Shown: positions 53,429-63,225, counted from the stretch's first letter. The stretch is DNA of 64,000 bases from Azophilus sp965116165 (GCA_965116165.1 OZ220484.1:2108001-2172000), one strand, 5' to 3'. Program-made: numbers and translations. Notes: generated from the sequence alone by a model not told the origin.

Positions 53429-55807
53429 TTAGAATAGCCCCATCTGCCGGTCATCTCCGACCACGCGCTCGAAATTGAGGCCCAGGGCCGCGAGCACCGG
53501 TTCCGCCACGGGTTTAACCTGCTTGGCCACGTAATGCTCGCGGTCGGGCTCGGTGGTGAGATTGTCGAGCGGTTCCGGGCCGTTGCCTGTGATCAGGTAG
53601 GAGACGACAGGCCCCGGCGGAGATTTGGCTTTGCGGGCGGCGGCGACATGCGGAGGTGTCTGCGCCTTGTAATTTTCGACACCTTTGCGCAGCCCCTTGC
53701 GATAGACCAACAGGTCGTCCAGGGCACCGGCGCGCAACCGGGCAACCAGGTCGCGCAGATAGTCCTCGAGTGGCTCCTCCCGAAAGAGCCGGCCGTAGAG
53801 TTCGCGCTGAACCTGCTTGGCAAGGTCCGTCCAATCCCGGCGCACCACCTCCATGCCGGTGAATTCAACATCGTTCCGCCCCCAAATCAGGCCGGCGTAA
53901 CGCTTGCGCGCGCCACCGGACCCGGAGCGGGTCGCGGGCAGGAAGAGCTTGGCGTAGAACTTTTCCAATTCCAGTTCCAGCCGGCTGGTCATCCGGCTCT
54001 CCCGGCGGATGTGCTCCGCAAGGTCGGCCGTTAGCGTGGTGGCCAGTTCGGCACCCCGCTCCATCGCATCGCCGGCGGGCATCCCGCAAGCAACGAACAG
54101 GCTATCGGTATCGCCATAGAGCACCGTGAACCCCCGCTCCTCGAACCAGCGTTTCGACCAGAGCAGCACCAGGCGTCCCTGGCCGGTAATCGCGTTGGCA
54201 ATGGCCGGGTTGTAGAAGCGGCAGGCGGGTGTGCCGAGTACGCCGTAGAAGGAATTCATGAGAATCTTGATGGCTTGGGCGGCCACCGCGTCTCCTGCCC
54301 GCCTGGCCTGCTCCCGTCTTGGATAGAGATCGTCGAGTATGCGGGGAAGAATACCGGGGGCACGACGGAAACGGGCGCCGCCAGCCAATTCGATGGCGTC
54401 TTCCCCGCCCCCGCCCGCCTCGACAAACCCCAGTGGATCGATGTTGTAGGTGCGAATCAGGCTGGGGTAGAGACTCTTGAAATCGAATACCCAAACGCCG
54501 ATGTGCAAACCGGTGACAGGCTCCAGAACATGGCCGCCCGCCTGTGCTGCCCGCGGGTGCGCATCGCTTCGTTGTTCGGGGTGCGCATCGCTGCCGCGCA
54601 CGCTCGGCGCAACGATGCCCCTCTTGTGCAGCTCGGCGAGGTAGAGGAAATCGAACGAGGCGATGCTGCCCGCCACCCGGTCGGGCGTCATGCCGGTGAG
54701 CCGGCTGCGCGCCACCGCCAGGTTCACCAGGTCGAGTTTTTCGATGATGGCGAGCGCCAGCCGGGCATCGGTGCGGGCGTAATGGGTGAACGCCGCGAGG
54801 TCGCTACGGTAGTTGCGCACAATTTCGTCCGCCCGGTTGTGGACTTCACCGACCAGTGCCTTGCCTTCCCCGAGCACCTCGCGGGCCACGGCATCCAGCG
54901 AATAGTCGTCCATGCGCACAAAAGCGCCACGCAGCAGGTCGATGCCGTCCAGTACGAAGCGGCCCGGAATGCTGGCCTGGCCACTGCCGAAATAGCCCCG
55001 TGCCGGACGGATGCGCAGACCGCCCGGCACCCGCCCGAATTCGAATGGATGCCGTACTCGCGCCGCAATGCGGGCCAGCACGGCGAGGTCGAAATCAACG
55101 ACATTCCAGCCGGTCAGCACATCGGGGTCGAGTTTCCGCACCCTGGCGCAAAAGGCATCGAGCGCCGCCCGTTCACTCGCGTGGGCCAGGGCCTGATCGG
55201 GCATCTCGCGACCGGTGCCGTCCACGACATGCACCTCGTCCGCGCCACAGCCGTAAAGCGCGATGGCGAGCAGGCGCCTGGCCTTGGGGTCCGTTTCGAT
55301 GTCCAGCGCCAGTACCCGTGGCCGCAGCGTAACATCCGCGGGTGCCAGATCGGGGTTGTCGAAGACCCAACGGCAATCGGAACCGGGGCGCGGCTCGCCG
55401 CGTATGGCGCAGCCGCCCCTGATATCCCGGTCGATCAGGAAGCGCATGGCGAAACGCACATCGGCCTCGAAGGTATCGATGCCGCGCGCGTGCAACCGAT
55501 CCCGGATGGGCGGCGCATCGGCTGGCGTGGGGACATTGACACGCCGGGTTGCCTCGCCCGTGAAGGTGATTCGGTCCGAGGGTGATAGGGAAGCGCCCCG
55601 CCAATCGGCGGGGGCGATGTGGCGCACCGCATCCTCGCGCACATGGAAATGGGGTTTTTGGCGATTGTCCCTTATGAGGAAGGTGTCTTCGTTCTCCAAA
55701 CGCCCAAAGAGATGCACGACCGGGATGCCCACCCGCACCCGGTAGCTCGCCTGGAATATGAAGCCGCGGTGGAGCGGAGCATCGCGCATGGGATAATGGT
55801 ACTGCAT
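53429..55807 (-). CDS. polB: DNA polymerase II (family B)
   Basis: 792 aa from ATG 55805-55807; TTG at 55837 is an alternative. Damage-tolerant, SOS-linked polymerase in E. coli. Exonuclease motifs LALDIETDP, GWNVVDFDLAVL, YARTDARLAL; polymerase motif A DFKSLYPSLIRTYNIDPLG, B KILMNSFYGVLGT, C YGDTDSLFVA. An insertion before motif A carries a duplicated octapeptide (SDAHPEQR, SDAHPRAA; 24-bp period at 54555-54592). The copy is otherwise complete. No LexA box was recognised upstream. Confidence 0.96.
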   Translation of the reverse strand: MQYHYPMRDAPLHRGFIFQASYRVRVGIPVVHLFGRLENEDTFLIRDNRQKPHFHVREDAVRHIAPADWRGASLSPSDRITFTGEATRRVNVPTPADAPPIRDRLHARGIDTFEADVRFAMRFLIDRDIRGGCAIRGEPRPGSDCRWVFDNPDLAPADVTLRPRVLALDIETDPKARRLLAIALYGCGADEVHVVDGTGREMPDQALAHASERAALDAFCARVRKLDPDVLTGWNVVDFDLAVLARIAARVRHPFEFGRVPGGLRIRPARGYFGSGQASIPGRFVLDGIDLLRGAFVRMDDYSLDAVAREVLGEGKALVGEVHNRADEIVRNYRSDLAAFTHYARTDARLALAIIEKLDLVNLAVARSRLTGMTPDRVAGSIASFDFLYLAELHKRGIVAPSVRGSDAHPEQRSDAHPRAAQAGGHVLEPVTGLHIGVWVFDFKSLYPSLIRTYNIDPLGFVEAGGGGEDAIELAGGARFRRAPGILPRILDDLYPRREQARRAGDAVAAQAIKILMNSFYGVLGTPACRFYNPAIANAITGQGRLVLLWSKRWFEERGFTVLYGDTDSLFVACGMPAGDAMERGAELATTLTADLAEHIRRESRMTSRLELELEKFYAKLFLPATRSGSGGARKRYAGLIWGRNDVEFTGMEVVRRDWTDLAKQVQRELYGRLFREEPLEDYLRDLVARLRAGALDDLLVYRKGLRKGVENYKAQTPPHVAAARKAKSPPGPVVSYLITGNGPEPLDNLTTEPDREHYVAKQVKPVAEPVLAALGLNFERVVGDDRQMGLF
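54555..54602. repeat. 24-bp tandem duplication inside polB
   Basis: GGGTGCGCATCGCT occurs at 54555 and 54579, exactly 24 bp apart, giving two copies of SDAHP in frame. Imperfect between the cores. Confidence 0.75.
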
Positions 55808-55968
55808 CGGGCGGCGGGCCGAGCCGCTGCGGGTCAACGCTCACTTCATCAGCTTCGGCGGGGCCCGCGAAACCGCCGCACGGGGCCGGATGATGGGCGT
55901 CTATGCGGTCTTTCTGAACGAGGCAAATGAGTCCGCATGGCAGTTAATTTACTGGAACGGAACGAAGG

Positions 55969-58900
55969 TTATTCGTACTCCACCGACCGGTCATTCGCGA
56001 ATATGGGCGCGGGCTTTCCGTCCCGTGCAAACGTCGCGGTCAATGCAGCGACAATGGGATCGGCTTGCGAGGCTATGCTGGCTGCTTTGGCTACACTTTC
56101 CCGCAAACTCGCCACGTCCGAGTCCATGTCACCCATGGGCCACAGGGCCGCCTCGGCGAGATCTCGCTTGCGGCTCATTAAGCTGTGCAGCAGGCAGTCG
56201 AAAGAACCTTCGCGGTACTTGGGATGTACGGCCATCGGCACATGCACCGTTACCGCCTTATTCTGACCGATTCGGTGAACTCGGTCATTGCACTGCTCCT
56301 CCACGGCGGGGTTCCACCACCGTGACACATGGATCACGTGGGTGGCGGCAGTCAGCGTCAAGCCCGTTCCCGCCGCCCGAGTTCCCAGAACGAGTAGGTC
56401 GAATCCGCCATCCTCGTGGATGTGGCGCTGGAACCGCTCCACGATCAACCGTCGCCGCCTGATGGGGGTGCTGCCGTTAATGATGTCGATGCGCGGTAGA
56501 CCGAACTCGCGGCGAGCAACCTCGACGAACTGATGTTGTACAAGCCTGTGCTCAATGAACACAAGTGCGCGCTCGCCAAGGCTGCGGATTTTTCGAATCA
56601 CATCGAACGTCGCTGCAATCCTCGCGGAGTCGCCCACAAAATCGGATCCGGGACGCCGTATCGCGAGGTCGGGGTGAGCCGAGACAGACCGGATGTGATG
56701 CAGTGCCTTGAGTCCGGCTCGGCCATGCGACACTTTTAGCTTGGCTGCGTCGTAAGCCGCGATCTGGCTCAACGGCATCAGTCGGGGGTGAAGTCGGCGC
56801 GATTTCCGGGGCAAAAATGCGGCCACCTCCTTTTTCGTACGCCGGAGCGCCAGTCGGGGCCGGTCACCGGAAGGCAAGAACACGTAGCCATGCAGCTCCG
56901 ACATCCTCGTCCGATTTAGCTCTGAATATCGCTCGTTGAAATCTTCCAGCGTTCCCAGTGCCCCTGGCACGAGCTGGTCCATCACGGCCCAGAGGTCGGA
57001 TGTGCGATTCTCGATTGGCGTCCCGGTCAATCCAATACGGAAGTCGGCACGGATGGCGCGCGCCGCGAACGACCTGAGCGCCGCGGGATTCTTCAATGCT
57101 TGGATTTCGTCGAACACCGCAACCGCAAACGGAATCCGCGCGAGCGAATGGTGATAGTTGGTCAGCGTGGTGTAGGTCGTCAGCAGCCAGAAGCGGTGCC
57201 CCCGCCCCTCGGATATCGCCTCCCGCAGCATGCTGAGATCCAGTTTTGCGTCACCGGCATCCGTGTCCACTCCCACCGCCCCGCTGGCCTTATGGCCACC
57301 GAGGCTGGTCCCAAATAGGCGCACCGCGTGTCCAAGGCCCCGCCCGTCCGTGTGCTTTTCCACTTCCGCCTCCCAAGTCGGCAGCAGAGATGTCGGCGCC
57401 ACAACCAACACTGGGTGGGTTTGCGGCTCGTTCCCCGCCGCTTGTCCGTCCTGTACAGCGCGCAGGAAAGCGATCGTCTGCAACGTCTTGCCCAATCCTT
57501 GTTCATCGGCGTTTAGAATGCCCGGCATCCCAACCGACCAGCATTCCTTCTGCCACACCAGCCCATCGCGCTGGTGGTTCTGTAACGCGGTGGTAATCCC
57601 TGTTGGTACACCTTCAACGAGCTGTCCATCTCGCGGCGCAAGTTCGGGACGCCATCCGAGATCCCAGAAGTTCTCCTTGGTGTCCAGTATCACCGGGTGC
57701 CGAAATAGTGCGTCCCTGCGAGGATCGGCGCTGCGGCTGTGCATCAGAGACTCAATGGTGTTCAAGCTCGCATTGCTTACAGGAATCTCCATCCCCGCCA
57801 CGACTATCTTTTCCTGCCCCCTTTCCAACGCGTTGCGCATGTCGCTCGCCAAACTGTCAAGCTCGCGTTCATCCATGTCCTGTATCGCTTCCGCGGATGC
57901 CGTGTCGAATCCTTCGGGTAACCAGGTAGTGGGTGTCGTCGCCGGCATGTCCAGTTCTGGATTCTCATAAACCTTCGAACCGATCACCCGTGCCGAATAC
58001 TCCAGGCTTTCAACGAAGAGCGGCGTTGCCGCCACCTCAATGATCTCTTCCTCCTCTTCCGGGGACAGCCCCTCCAGTTCCCCCGCATCACGCAGTTTCG
58101 CCGCGGTTGCCTCCGCGATGGCGGCCCTTGGATTTCGCACAAAAGCATCCCGCTCGGCGGGATTTGCGCGCTGCTTCCTGCTGAGCACGTCCAAGACCGT
58201 TTGTGCGCTGCGATCTACGACCAGATAGCTTCCATCGCCCACTCGATACGCGGGTAGTGATCCCCGGGTCCGTAGCCGGTCATGGAACTGTCGTAGGGCC
58301 TCACCGCGGAGTTCGCTGTGGGTTTCGGCTACCTCGCCTTCTCCAATTCCCTCAAGGCCGCGTCCCGAATAGGGCACGGGATCGAAGTTCAGCAAGCCTT
58401 CCGAATCCGTCTTGGGCGCGATGCCAAAGCTGTCCGCCAGTCTTACCTCAAGGCGCTGCAGAAAGTCGGTCATCGAGACTTGGGCGGCTGCGGTATCCGC
58501 CGCCATCTCCACCCCAGGGTCCAATGCTCGCCTGAACCGCGCCAACGCTTCCCAGTGTGCGGCAAGGTCGGTGCCGGGCTTGAAACCCTCCGCCACCTCG
58601 ACGGCGTCCATCAACCACAGCGGGAGGCGGCGGTCTCCATCCTCGGTTTGGAGGATCGCGCCCACACGACTTGGCTTCTGTATGCGACCAAACTTGAGCC
58701 ACCAGTGGCGAAGCTGAAACGACGGGGTTCCCAGCGCACCCTCTACGTCTGTCCTGAAGGTTAGGTCTACTACGGGCGGTAGTCCCAACGCCTCGGCGGA
58801 ATCCGCATCCAATGCGGCGGCGACCCTGTGCCTCATTCGCACGGCGTCATCGTCAATGCGCACAGCATCGGGATCCCCCTCCGCAATCATCCTGATCTCG

Positions 58901-59046
58901 GCCAAGGCAAACGCAATCTCTCGCTCGCTTTCCGCCATGGCTTCGATACCGGGGCTCCTACCCTTTCCCAGTAAGCGCCGAAGCCCCTCCCGCCGTGGCG
59001 CGCGAACCGTCACCCACTGGCTGTCGTACGCCATCTCCAAAACCAT
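55969..59046 (-). CDS. zorD: Zorya type I ZorD: SNF2-family helicase-nuclease effector
   Basis: 1025 aa from ATG 59044-59046, 17 nt after the zorC stop; a longer frame overlaps zorC. The N-terminal half (about 490 residues) has no recognisable motif but matches the size of the ZorD N-terminal region. The SNF2 ATPase has Walker A DEQGLGKTLQT near residue 515, LLTTYTTLTNY, DEIQ near 646 in place of DEAH/DEGH, LTGTPIENR, LGTRAAGTGLTL and DRVHRIGQNK. In characterised Zorya type I systems ZorD acts on phage DNA after the ZorAB motor senses cell-envelope injury by infection. Fourth gene of the operon. Confidence 0.93.
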   Translation of the reverse strand: MVLEMAYDSQWVTVRAPRREGLRRLLGKGRSPGIEAMAESEREIAFALAEIRMIAEGDPDAVRIDDDAVRMRHRVAAALDADSAEALGLPPVVDLTFRTDVEGALGTPSFQLRHWWLKFGRIQKPSRVGAILQTEDGDRRLPLWLMDAVEVAEGFKPGTDLAAHWEALARFRRALDPGVEMAADTAAAQVSMTDFLQRLEVRLADSFGIAPKTDSEGLLNFDPVPYSGRGLEGIGEGEVAETHSELRGEALRQFHDRLRTRGSLPAYRVGDGSYLVVDRSAQTVLDVLSRKQRANPAERDAFVRNPRAAIAEATAAKLRDAGELEGLSPEEEEEIIEVAATPLFVESLEYSARVIGSKVYENPELDMPATTPTTWLPEGFDTASAEAIQDMDERELDSLASDMRNALERGQEKIVVAGMEIPVSNASLNTIESLMHSRSADPRRDALFRHPVILDTKENFWDLGWRPELAPRDGQLVEGVPTGITTALQNHQRDGLVWQKECWSVGMPGILNADEQGLGKTLQTIAFLRAVQDGQAAGNEPQTHPVLVVAPTSLLPTWEAEVEKHTDGRGLGHAVRLFGTSLGGHKASGAVGVDTDAGDAKLDLSMLREAISEGRGHRFWLLTTYTTLTNYHHSLARIPFAVAVFDEIQALKNPAALRSFAARAIRADFRIGLTGTPIENRTSDLWAVMDQLVPGALGTLEDFNERYSELNRTRMSELHGYVFLPSGDRPRLALRRTKKEVAAFLPRKSRRLHPRLMPLSQIAAYDAAKLKVSHGRAGLKALHHIRSVSAHPDLAIRRPGSDFVGDSARIAATFDVIRKIRSLGERALVFIEHRLVQHQFVEVARREFGLPRIDIINGSTPIRRRRLIVERFQRHIHEDGGFDLLVLGTRAAGTGLTLTAATHVIHVSRWWNPAVEEQCNDRVHRIGQNKAVTVHVPMAVHPKYREGSFDCLLHSLMSRKRDLAEAALWPMGDMDSDVASLRESVAKAASIASQADPIVAALTATFARDGKPAPIFANDRSVEYE

Positions 59047-59063
59047 GGTGGATTGCCTGCCGG

Positions 59064-60422
59064 TCACGGCCAGTCGCCAATGAGTTTGCGCACATGTCTT
59101 TCCCAACCCGCATGGTGTGCCTGCTGCTTGTGTCCCGACGCAAGGCGAATGTGTTCGCAGTTGTACTTTGGCTCGAAAAGGCGCGGTGCCCCAGGGTCGC
59201 TGTCCTTAAACACCTGAACCTTGTAGGTGTGCGATCCCTCCACGACGATATGTTTGCCGATCTTCAGGATTAGCAGGGATGTGTTGCGGCGCGAGCCGCC
59301 AGCCGTTTGCTTGCCATACGCCAAATAGCCAAGTTCCCGCTCGCCCTGTGCCGAACGCTGTGCCCTATGCGCCGCGCTCGGGCAGAATGCCACCCAAGCC
59401 GCGTCGATCCGCCTCCGCTGGTACAAATCCCACCAGAACTCTCGTCTTGGCTGCCACATATGACTTGACTCATCTTCCGAGACAATATCCAGGAAAAACC
59501 GGATGTTCGCTCCGGTCAGCCACCGCAACAGGACAGTTCGGCAGTCACTGGGGACTTGCGGCCACACCCCGCTGCGCTTCACCCTTGGATCTCCGTAGGA
59601 GGATACGAGCCCTTCGATCAGTTGGTCACGGATTTCGCCTGCTGGATCGGTCGATATCCACGGTCTCAGAAGTGCCTCGATCGCTTCCTTTGCGCCGCCC
59701 GTGCGCGGCGCCCGCCCGCCCGGCGGCGCCCGCCCGCCCGGCGACAGCCACCGCAGCAATCGCCGCACACCGGGAGCGGTCTTCAATGCTGGCCCCATCC
59801 GGGCCACATAGGCGAGATGTGCGTGCTCTAAAAGCCCCGACGCATGCGGATCATGAAAGCCTAAATCCTGAAGCCCGGACCAGGGGTCGTCCATCTTGCA
59901 CATCGCAGCCCCGAGCTTCCCGGCCGCGTTCCGGGAGTCGAAGAGGTACGGCACCCTTTGCAATAATCTTGACCACCTTTGACCGAGGCGCTCCCGCGAG
60001 GCGGCGTGTCCCCGCGAGGTGTAAAGAGCGGTCGCGAGATCTCTTGAGTGCCGAGCGCCGGGTTCGTAGGAAGCAAGATATATCGACATCAGTGCGCCCA
60101 GAAACGCACGCCTTGTCGACACCCCGGTCTCGCGGATGTAGAAATCGCGCAATCTCGCGAGGTCGCGCCGATTCCTAAATTCCGGCTCGAAGATGACACG
60201 GCCGGCGCGGATCACGAAAGCAAGCGTTGCGGTCTCCCAATCGTTCGACTGAACTTTCCTCAGCATCTCGCGGACGATGGTGTGGCGGTCCGCCTGAGGC
60301 GCCGCCACCACATCCGGCCACCGGGTATGGACACGCCCGCACGCCGAGACGAGCCGATTTAGGGACGGGGTTGCCGAAAGCGCCGGCGGATCGGTAGTTT
60401 CCAGCAATCGTGACAGCTTCAC
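59064..60422 (-). CDS. zorC: Zorya type I ZorC (EH_Signature domain)
   Basis: 452 aa, GTG start at 60420-60422 overlapping the zorB stop (GTGA). The C-terminal third is the EH_Signature region: FWWDLYQRRRIDAAWVAFC with a later SLLILKIGKHIVVEGSHT. Known ZorC proteins bind DNA and work with ZorD. Residues near 228-240 contain a perfect six-residue duplication (PGGRAP twice) made by an 18-bp tandem repeat at 59707-59742. The rest is alpha-helical and Arg-rich. Confidence 0.92.
   Translation of the reverse strand: MKLSRLLETTDPPALSATPSLNRLVSACGRVHTRWPDVVAAPQADRHTIVREMLRKVQSNDWETATLAFVIRAGRVIFEPEFRNRRDLARLRDFYIRETGVSTRRAFLGALMSIYLASYEPGARHSRDLATALYTSRGHAASRERLGQRWSRLLQRVPYLFDSRNAAGKLGAAMCKMDDPWSGLQDLGFHDPHASGLLEHAHLAYVARMGPALKTAPGVRRLLRWLSPGGRAPPGGRAPRTGGAKEAIEALLRPWISTDPAGEIRDQLIEGLVSSYGDPRVKRSGVWPQVPSDCRTVLLRWLTGANIRFFLDIVSEDESSHMWQPRREFWWDLYQRRRIDAAWVAFCPSAAHRAQRSAQGERELGYLAYGKQTAGGSRRNTSLLILKIGKHIVVEGSHTYKVQVFKDSDPGAPRLFEPKYNCEHIRLASGHKQQAHHAGWERHVRKLIGDWP
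59707..59742. repeat. 18-bp perfect tandem duplication inside zorC
   Basis: GGCGCCCGCCCGCCCGGC occurs twice head to tail. It adds six residues in frame. Confidence 0.9.
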
Positions 60423-61183
60423 GCTCTATCCACACCACCGCGAAGCCGCTCAACGACCCGCTCCACATCGCTTTGGCCAGCGGGGGTATACATGATCACA
60501 CGCAGGTCGATACGCCGGTTCCTACTCCGCCCGTCTTTGGTCTCGTTGGTCGCGACCGGCCTCATCCATCCGTATCCGGCCACCGACAACACTGGGAAGC
60601 CGCGTATATTGAGGTGTTCGGTCAAGCCGCGCTCGTGCTCCACCATGGTACCGAATGTCACGTTCGCCCGGGCCGTCGACAGCATCAGATTCCCCATTTC
60701 TTGGCCCTGTCTATCCGTGTGCCCCTCAATCTGCACCGCGTCGATCATCGCGTAGTACCGGTTGCATGCCTCCCCCCATGCCGAGAGACGCCCCGTCGTA
60801 TAGCACGGCAGAACTTCGTGAAGAGTCGCTGCAATCGTGCGAACGATTCGCTTGGGCCGCTCCTTCAAGGAACTCTCGTTCGTATCGAACAAGCCCTCTC
60901 CCCGCAGTTGCAGCGCATCCCCTTGGGAACTGATCTGAACCACCAGATTGGGGAACTCCGCCGTGATGCCCTGCCGCAATGCTTCCAGCACGCGCAATCG
61001 CGCTTCGGCCGCCCGCTGCAGGTACTCTTCGAGCGGATCTGGCGTTTCGTCGGCGTATCGGGCCGCGAAGAAAGCCATTAGCAGCATAACGATGAAGAGG
61101 AAGCTCACGGTCAGGTCCGTCATCGACACGAACGAGGACTCCTGCTCGTCGTTCTCGCCGGCTCGCCGAGTCAGCGATCGCAT
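60419..61183 (-). CDS. zorB: Zorya ZorB: MotB-like membrane stator with OmpA domain
   Basis: 254 aa, start overlapping the zorA stop (ATGA). Cytoplasmic stub, then SMTDLTVSFLFIVMLLMAFF: Asp23 at the start of the helix is the proton-carrying residue expected in MotB/ExbD/ZorB. The C-terminus is a peptidoglycan-binding OmpA domain (IEGHTDRQG, STARANVTFG, GYGWMRPVATNETKDGRSRNRRIDLRV). Together with ZorA it forms the 5:2 proton-driven motor of Zorya. All landmark residues are present. Confidence 0.95.
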   Translation of the reverse strand: MRSLTRRAGENDEQESSFVSMTDLTVSFLFIVMLLMAFFAARYADETPDPLEEYLQRAAEARLRVLEALRQGITAEFPNLVVQISSQGDALQLRGEGLFDTNESSLKERPKRIVRTIAATLHEVLPCYTTGRLSAWGEACNRYYAMIDAVQIEGHTDRQGQEMGNLMLSTARANVTFGTMVEHERGLTEHLNIRGFPVLSVAGYGWMRPVATNETKDGRSRNRRIDLRVIMYTPAGQSDVERVVERLRGGVDRA

Positions 61184-63225
61184 CAGTGCGTCGCCCGTCC
61201 AGGCTTTTGCTCGGGCACGAAATTTTCCGCCTGCTCGACGATCTCGCGCATCGTGTCGAGCGCGGGGGTGAGCGTTTCCTGCATCTCCCGCACATGGTCG
61301 TATAAGCTATCGACAGCCGTGGCCACCTGTTTCCTGTAGATCTCGAAGGCGCTCCCGAGCTTCTGATCGATGTCGTCCAAGCGGTCTCCTTGGCCTCGTG
61401 TGCCCTCTAAAACCAGTCTAAGGCCCTCAAGCGTGTTGTTGATCGCTTGTCGCTCGCCTCCAAGAGCCGCCTGTGCGGCCTCAAGTACCCGCTCCGCACT
61501 CGCCGCACTATGTCGGGTGCTTTCTCCCACCTGCCGAGTGCTTGCCGCCAGATTGTGCGTTGCCGATTCCAGGCGTTCCACGGCTGGCTTCATCTCGTCA
61601 CTGGCCGCCACCAAAGTATGTGCCGCGTTCTGGAAGTTGACGGAAGCGTCCGATGACGCGTTCGCGCCCTCCTTGACGCCTTCCGACGCGCGGCGCATCT
61701 CCCGAGCCCCGTTCGCCAAGGCCGCCTCCATCTCCTCGAGCCGCTGAGTGATTTCGCCCAAAGGTCCAACGAGGTCGCGCCCCGCCTGTGCGGCCACCTC
61801 GCCAGTGATTGCAACAATCTTGCGACCTGTGCCTTCGATCACGCTACGCACCTTATCACCGGCGCCATCGAGTGCCTTGGCGACATCATCGCCGGTTTGG
61901 TTCATCCGCTCCCGTGCGGCCATACCGCCTTCTTCGGTCGCCTTCGTCAGTTCGTCGCGGAATCGCTTCGCAGCCTCGTGCATGGCCTCGGCGGCGTCCG
62001 CCATCGCGCGGGCACCGTCGGCCGTGTTCTCCTGGATTCCCTCAAGCGTTGTTCGCATCGCGGCGAGAATCGCCTCCACGCCGTCGCTGAAGGCTCCGCT
62101 CGTGGCCGAGGCACCCGCCGACATCGTGACTCGCAATTCCTCCACCGCGCCCACCAGACGCTGGCTGGCGTCTTCCATCTCCGACCCCATGCGATGGGAA
62201 CTGCCATCCATCCGCTCCACCAGCGCCTCAAGCCGGTCGCTGGCGCTTCCCAACTGACGGCTTGCCTGCCGCAATGCATCGTCGATGTTCGTGGTGATCC
62301 GGCTCGAGAGGTCGCGGACCATATCCCCCACGCTTTCCGTCCCCAGTTCCCCCACTTGGGCGATCAACGGCGATACGGCGCTTCCTATCGAGTCCGAAAT
62401 CGCCTTGGGCAATTCTTCACGTAACGGACGGCCAAGCTCCTCGACAAGTTCCATTCCGATACGGCGGAAATGCTCCTTCTGCTCCCGTGTTGCTTCCACC
62501 TGTTCGACCGCCAGACCCTCAAGGCTAAGGAAACTAAGCCGTTGCTCGAGTTCCCTATTGAGATGATGGATGGTGCGTTCGACCGTACCGGTGCCATTGC
62601 GCAAACACACCGTGAACAGGATTGAGCAGGCAAGCCCGGTCAGCGACATGATGAACTTGGCGGACGCCACCGAGAGCAGGTTCGTCATCGCCTCCTCCGA
62701 AACGCCCTCGGCGGTATTCATCGCGTGGAGTGCCGAGATCAGGCCCAGGAACGTCAGAAACAAGCCTGTGGTTACGAAGAGGCCGGGTTGGATCCGCCAG
62801 AATCCTCCACCGAAGTGTAGATCTTCCAAATTGAAGAACTGTGAGGGTCTCACCGAGTTGCGCAGGATCACCCGATCCCCGTCGCGGTGCGCAATGAAAG
62901 TCTCGTGGTACTCGTCCCAGGCTGTCATCACCGCCTTTTTGGGCGATGAGACGCGCACGCTCTCCAGCCGCCGCTTAACATCGCGGCTAACCTCGTCGAT
63001 CGAATCGCTGAACTCGGCCGGATCTGTCGCCGCGTTGGCAACTATGTCTCTCAATGCTCGAAGTGCTCGACACCGCCCCAGCGTCTTGGTGTAGAAATGA
63101 GCCATTGCATAAATAAGCCATACCGCGAGTCCCGCCGATACAAGACCCGGCATGTACTTTTCGCGCAGCAGGTCCGACATCCCGATCACAACCTCGACAA
63201 TTAAGTTGCCGCCGCTTTCGTACAT
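61183..63225 (-). CDS. zorA: Zorya ZorA: MotA/ExbB-like motor subunit with long cytoplasmic tail
   Basis: 680 aa from ATG 63223-63225, with a strong GGGAGGGG just upstream. Membrane helices near residues 27-45, 147-167 and 185-208; the last two carry the MotA_ExbB signature (LFVTTGLFLTFLGLISAL, SVASAKFIMSLTGLACSILF). From about 220 to the end it is a continuous alpha-helical, heptad-like tail rich in Ala, Glu and Ser. In solved Zorya structures this tail forms a long intracellular rod that carries the signal to ZorC/ZorD. First gene of the operon; the promoter should lie in 63226-63500. Confidence 0.95.
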   Translation of the reverse strand: MYESGGNLIVEVVIGMSDLLREKYMPGLVSAGLAVWLIYAMAHFYTKTLGRCRALRALRDIVANAATDPAEFSDSIDEVSRDVKRRLESVRVSSPKKAVMTAWDEYHETFIAHRDGDRVILRNSVRPSQFFNLEDLHFGGGFWRIQPGLFVTTGLFLTFLGLISALHAMNTAEGVSEEAMTNLLSVASAKFIMSLTGLACSILFTVCLRNGTGTVERTIHHLNRELEQRLSFLSLEGLAVEQVEATREQKEHFRRIGMELVEELGRPLREELPKAISDSIGSAVSPLIAQVGELGTESVGDMVRDLSSRITTNIDDALRQASRQLGSASDRLEALVERMDGSSHRMGSEMEDASQRLVGAVEELRVTMSAGASATSGAFSDGVEAILAAMRTTLEGIQENTADGARAMADAAEAMHEAAKRFRDELTKATEEGGMAARERMNQTGDDVAKALDGAGDKVRSVIEGTGRKIVAITGEVAAQAGRDLVGPLGEITQRLEEMEAALANGAREMRRASEGVKEGANASSDASVNFQNAAHTLVAASDEMKPAVERLESATHNLAASTRQVGESTRHSAASAERVLEAAQAALGGERQAINNTLEGLRLVLEGTRGQGDRLDDIDQKLGSAFEIYRKQVATAVDSLYDHVREMQETLTPALDTMREIVEQAENFVPEQKPGRATH

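Noticed and set aside
60419..63225. MotAB flagellar stator or TolQR/ExbBD energy transducer
   Set aside because: The long ZorA tail and the linked EH_Signature and SNF2 genes identify Zorya; no flagellar, tol or tonB genes are near.
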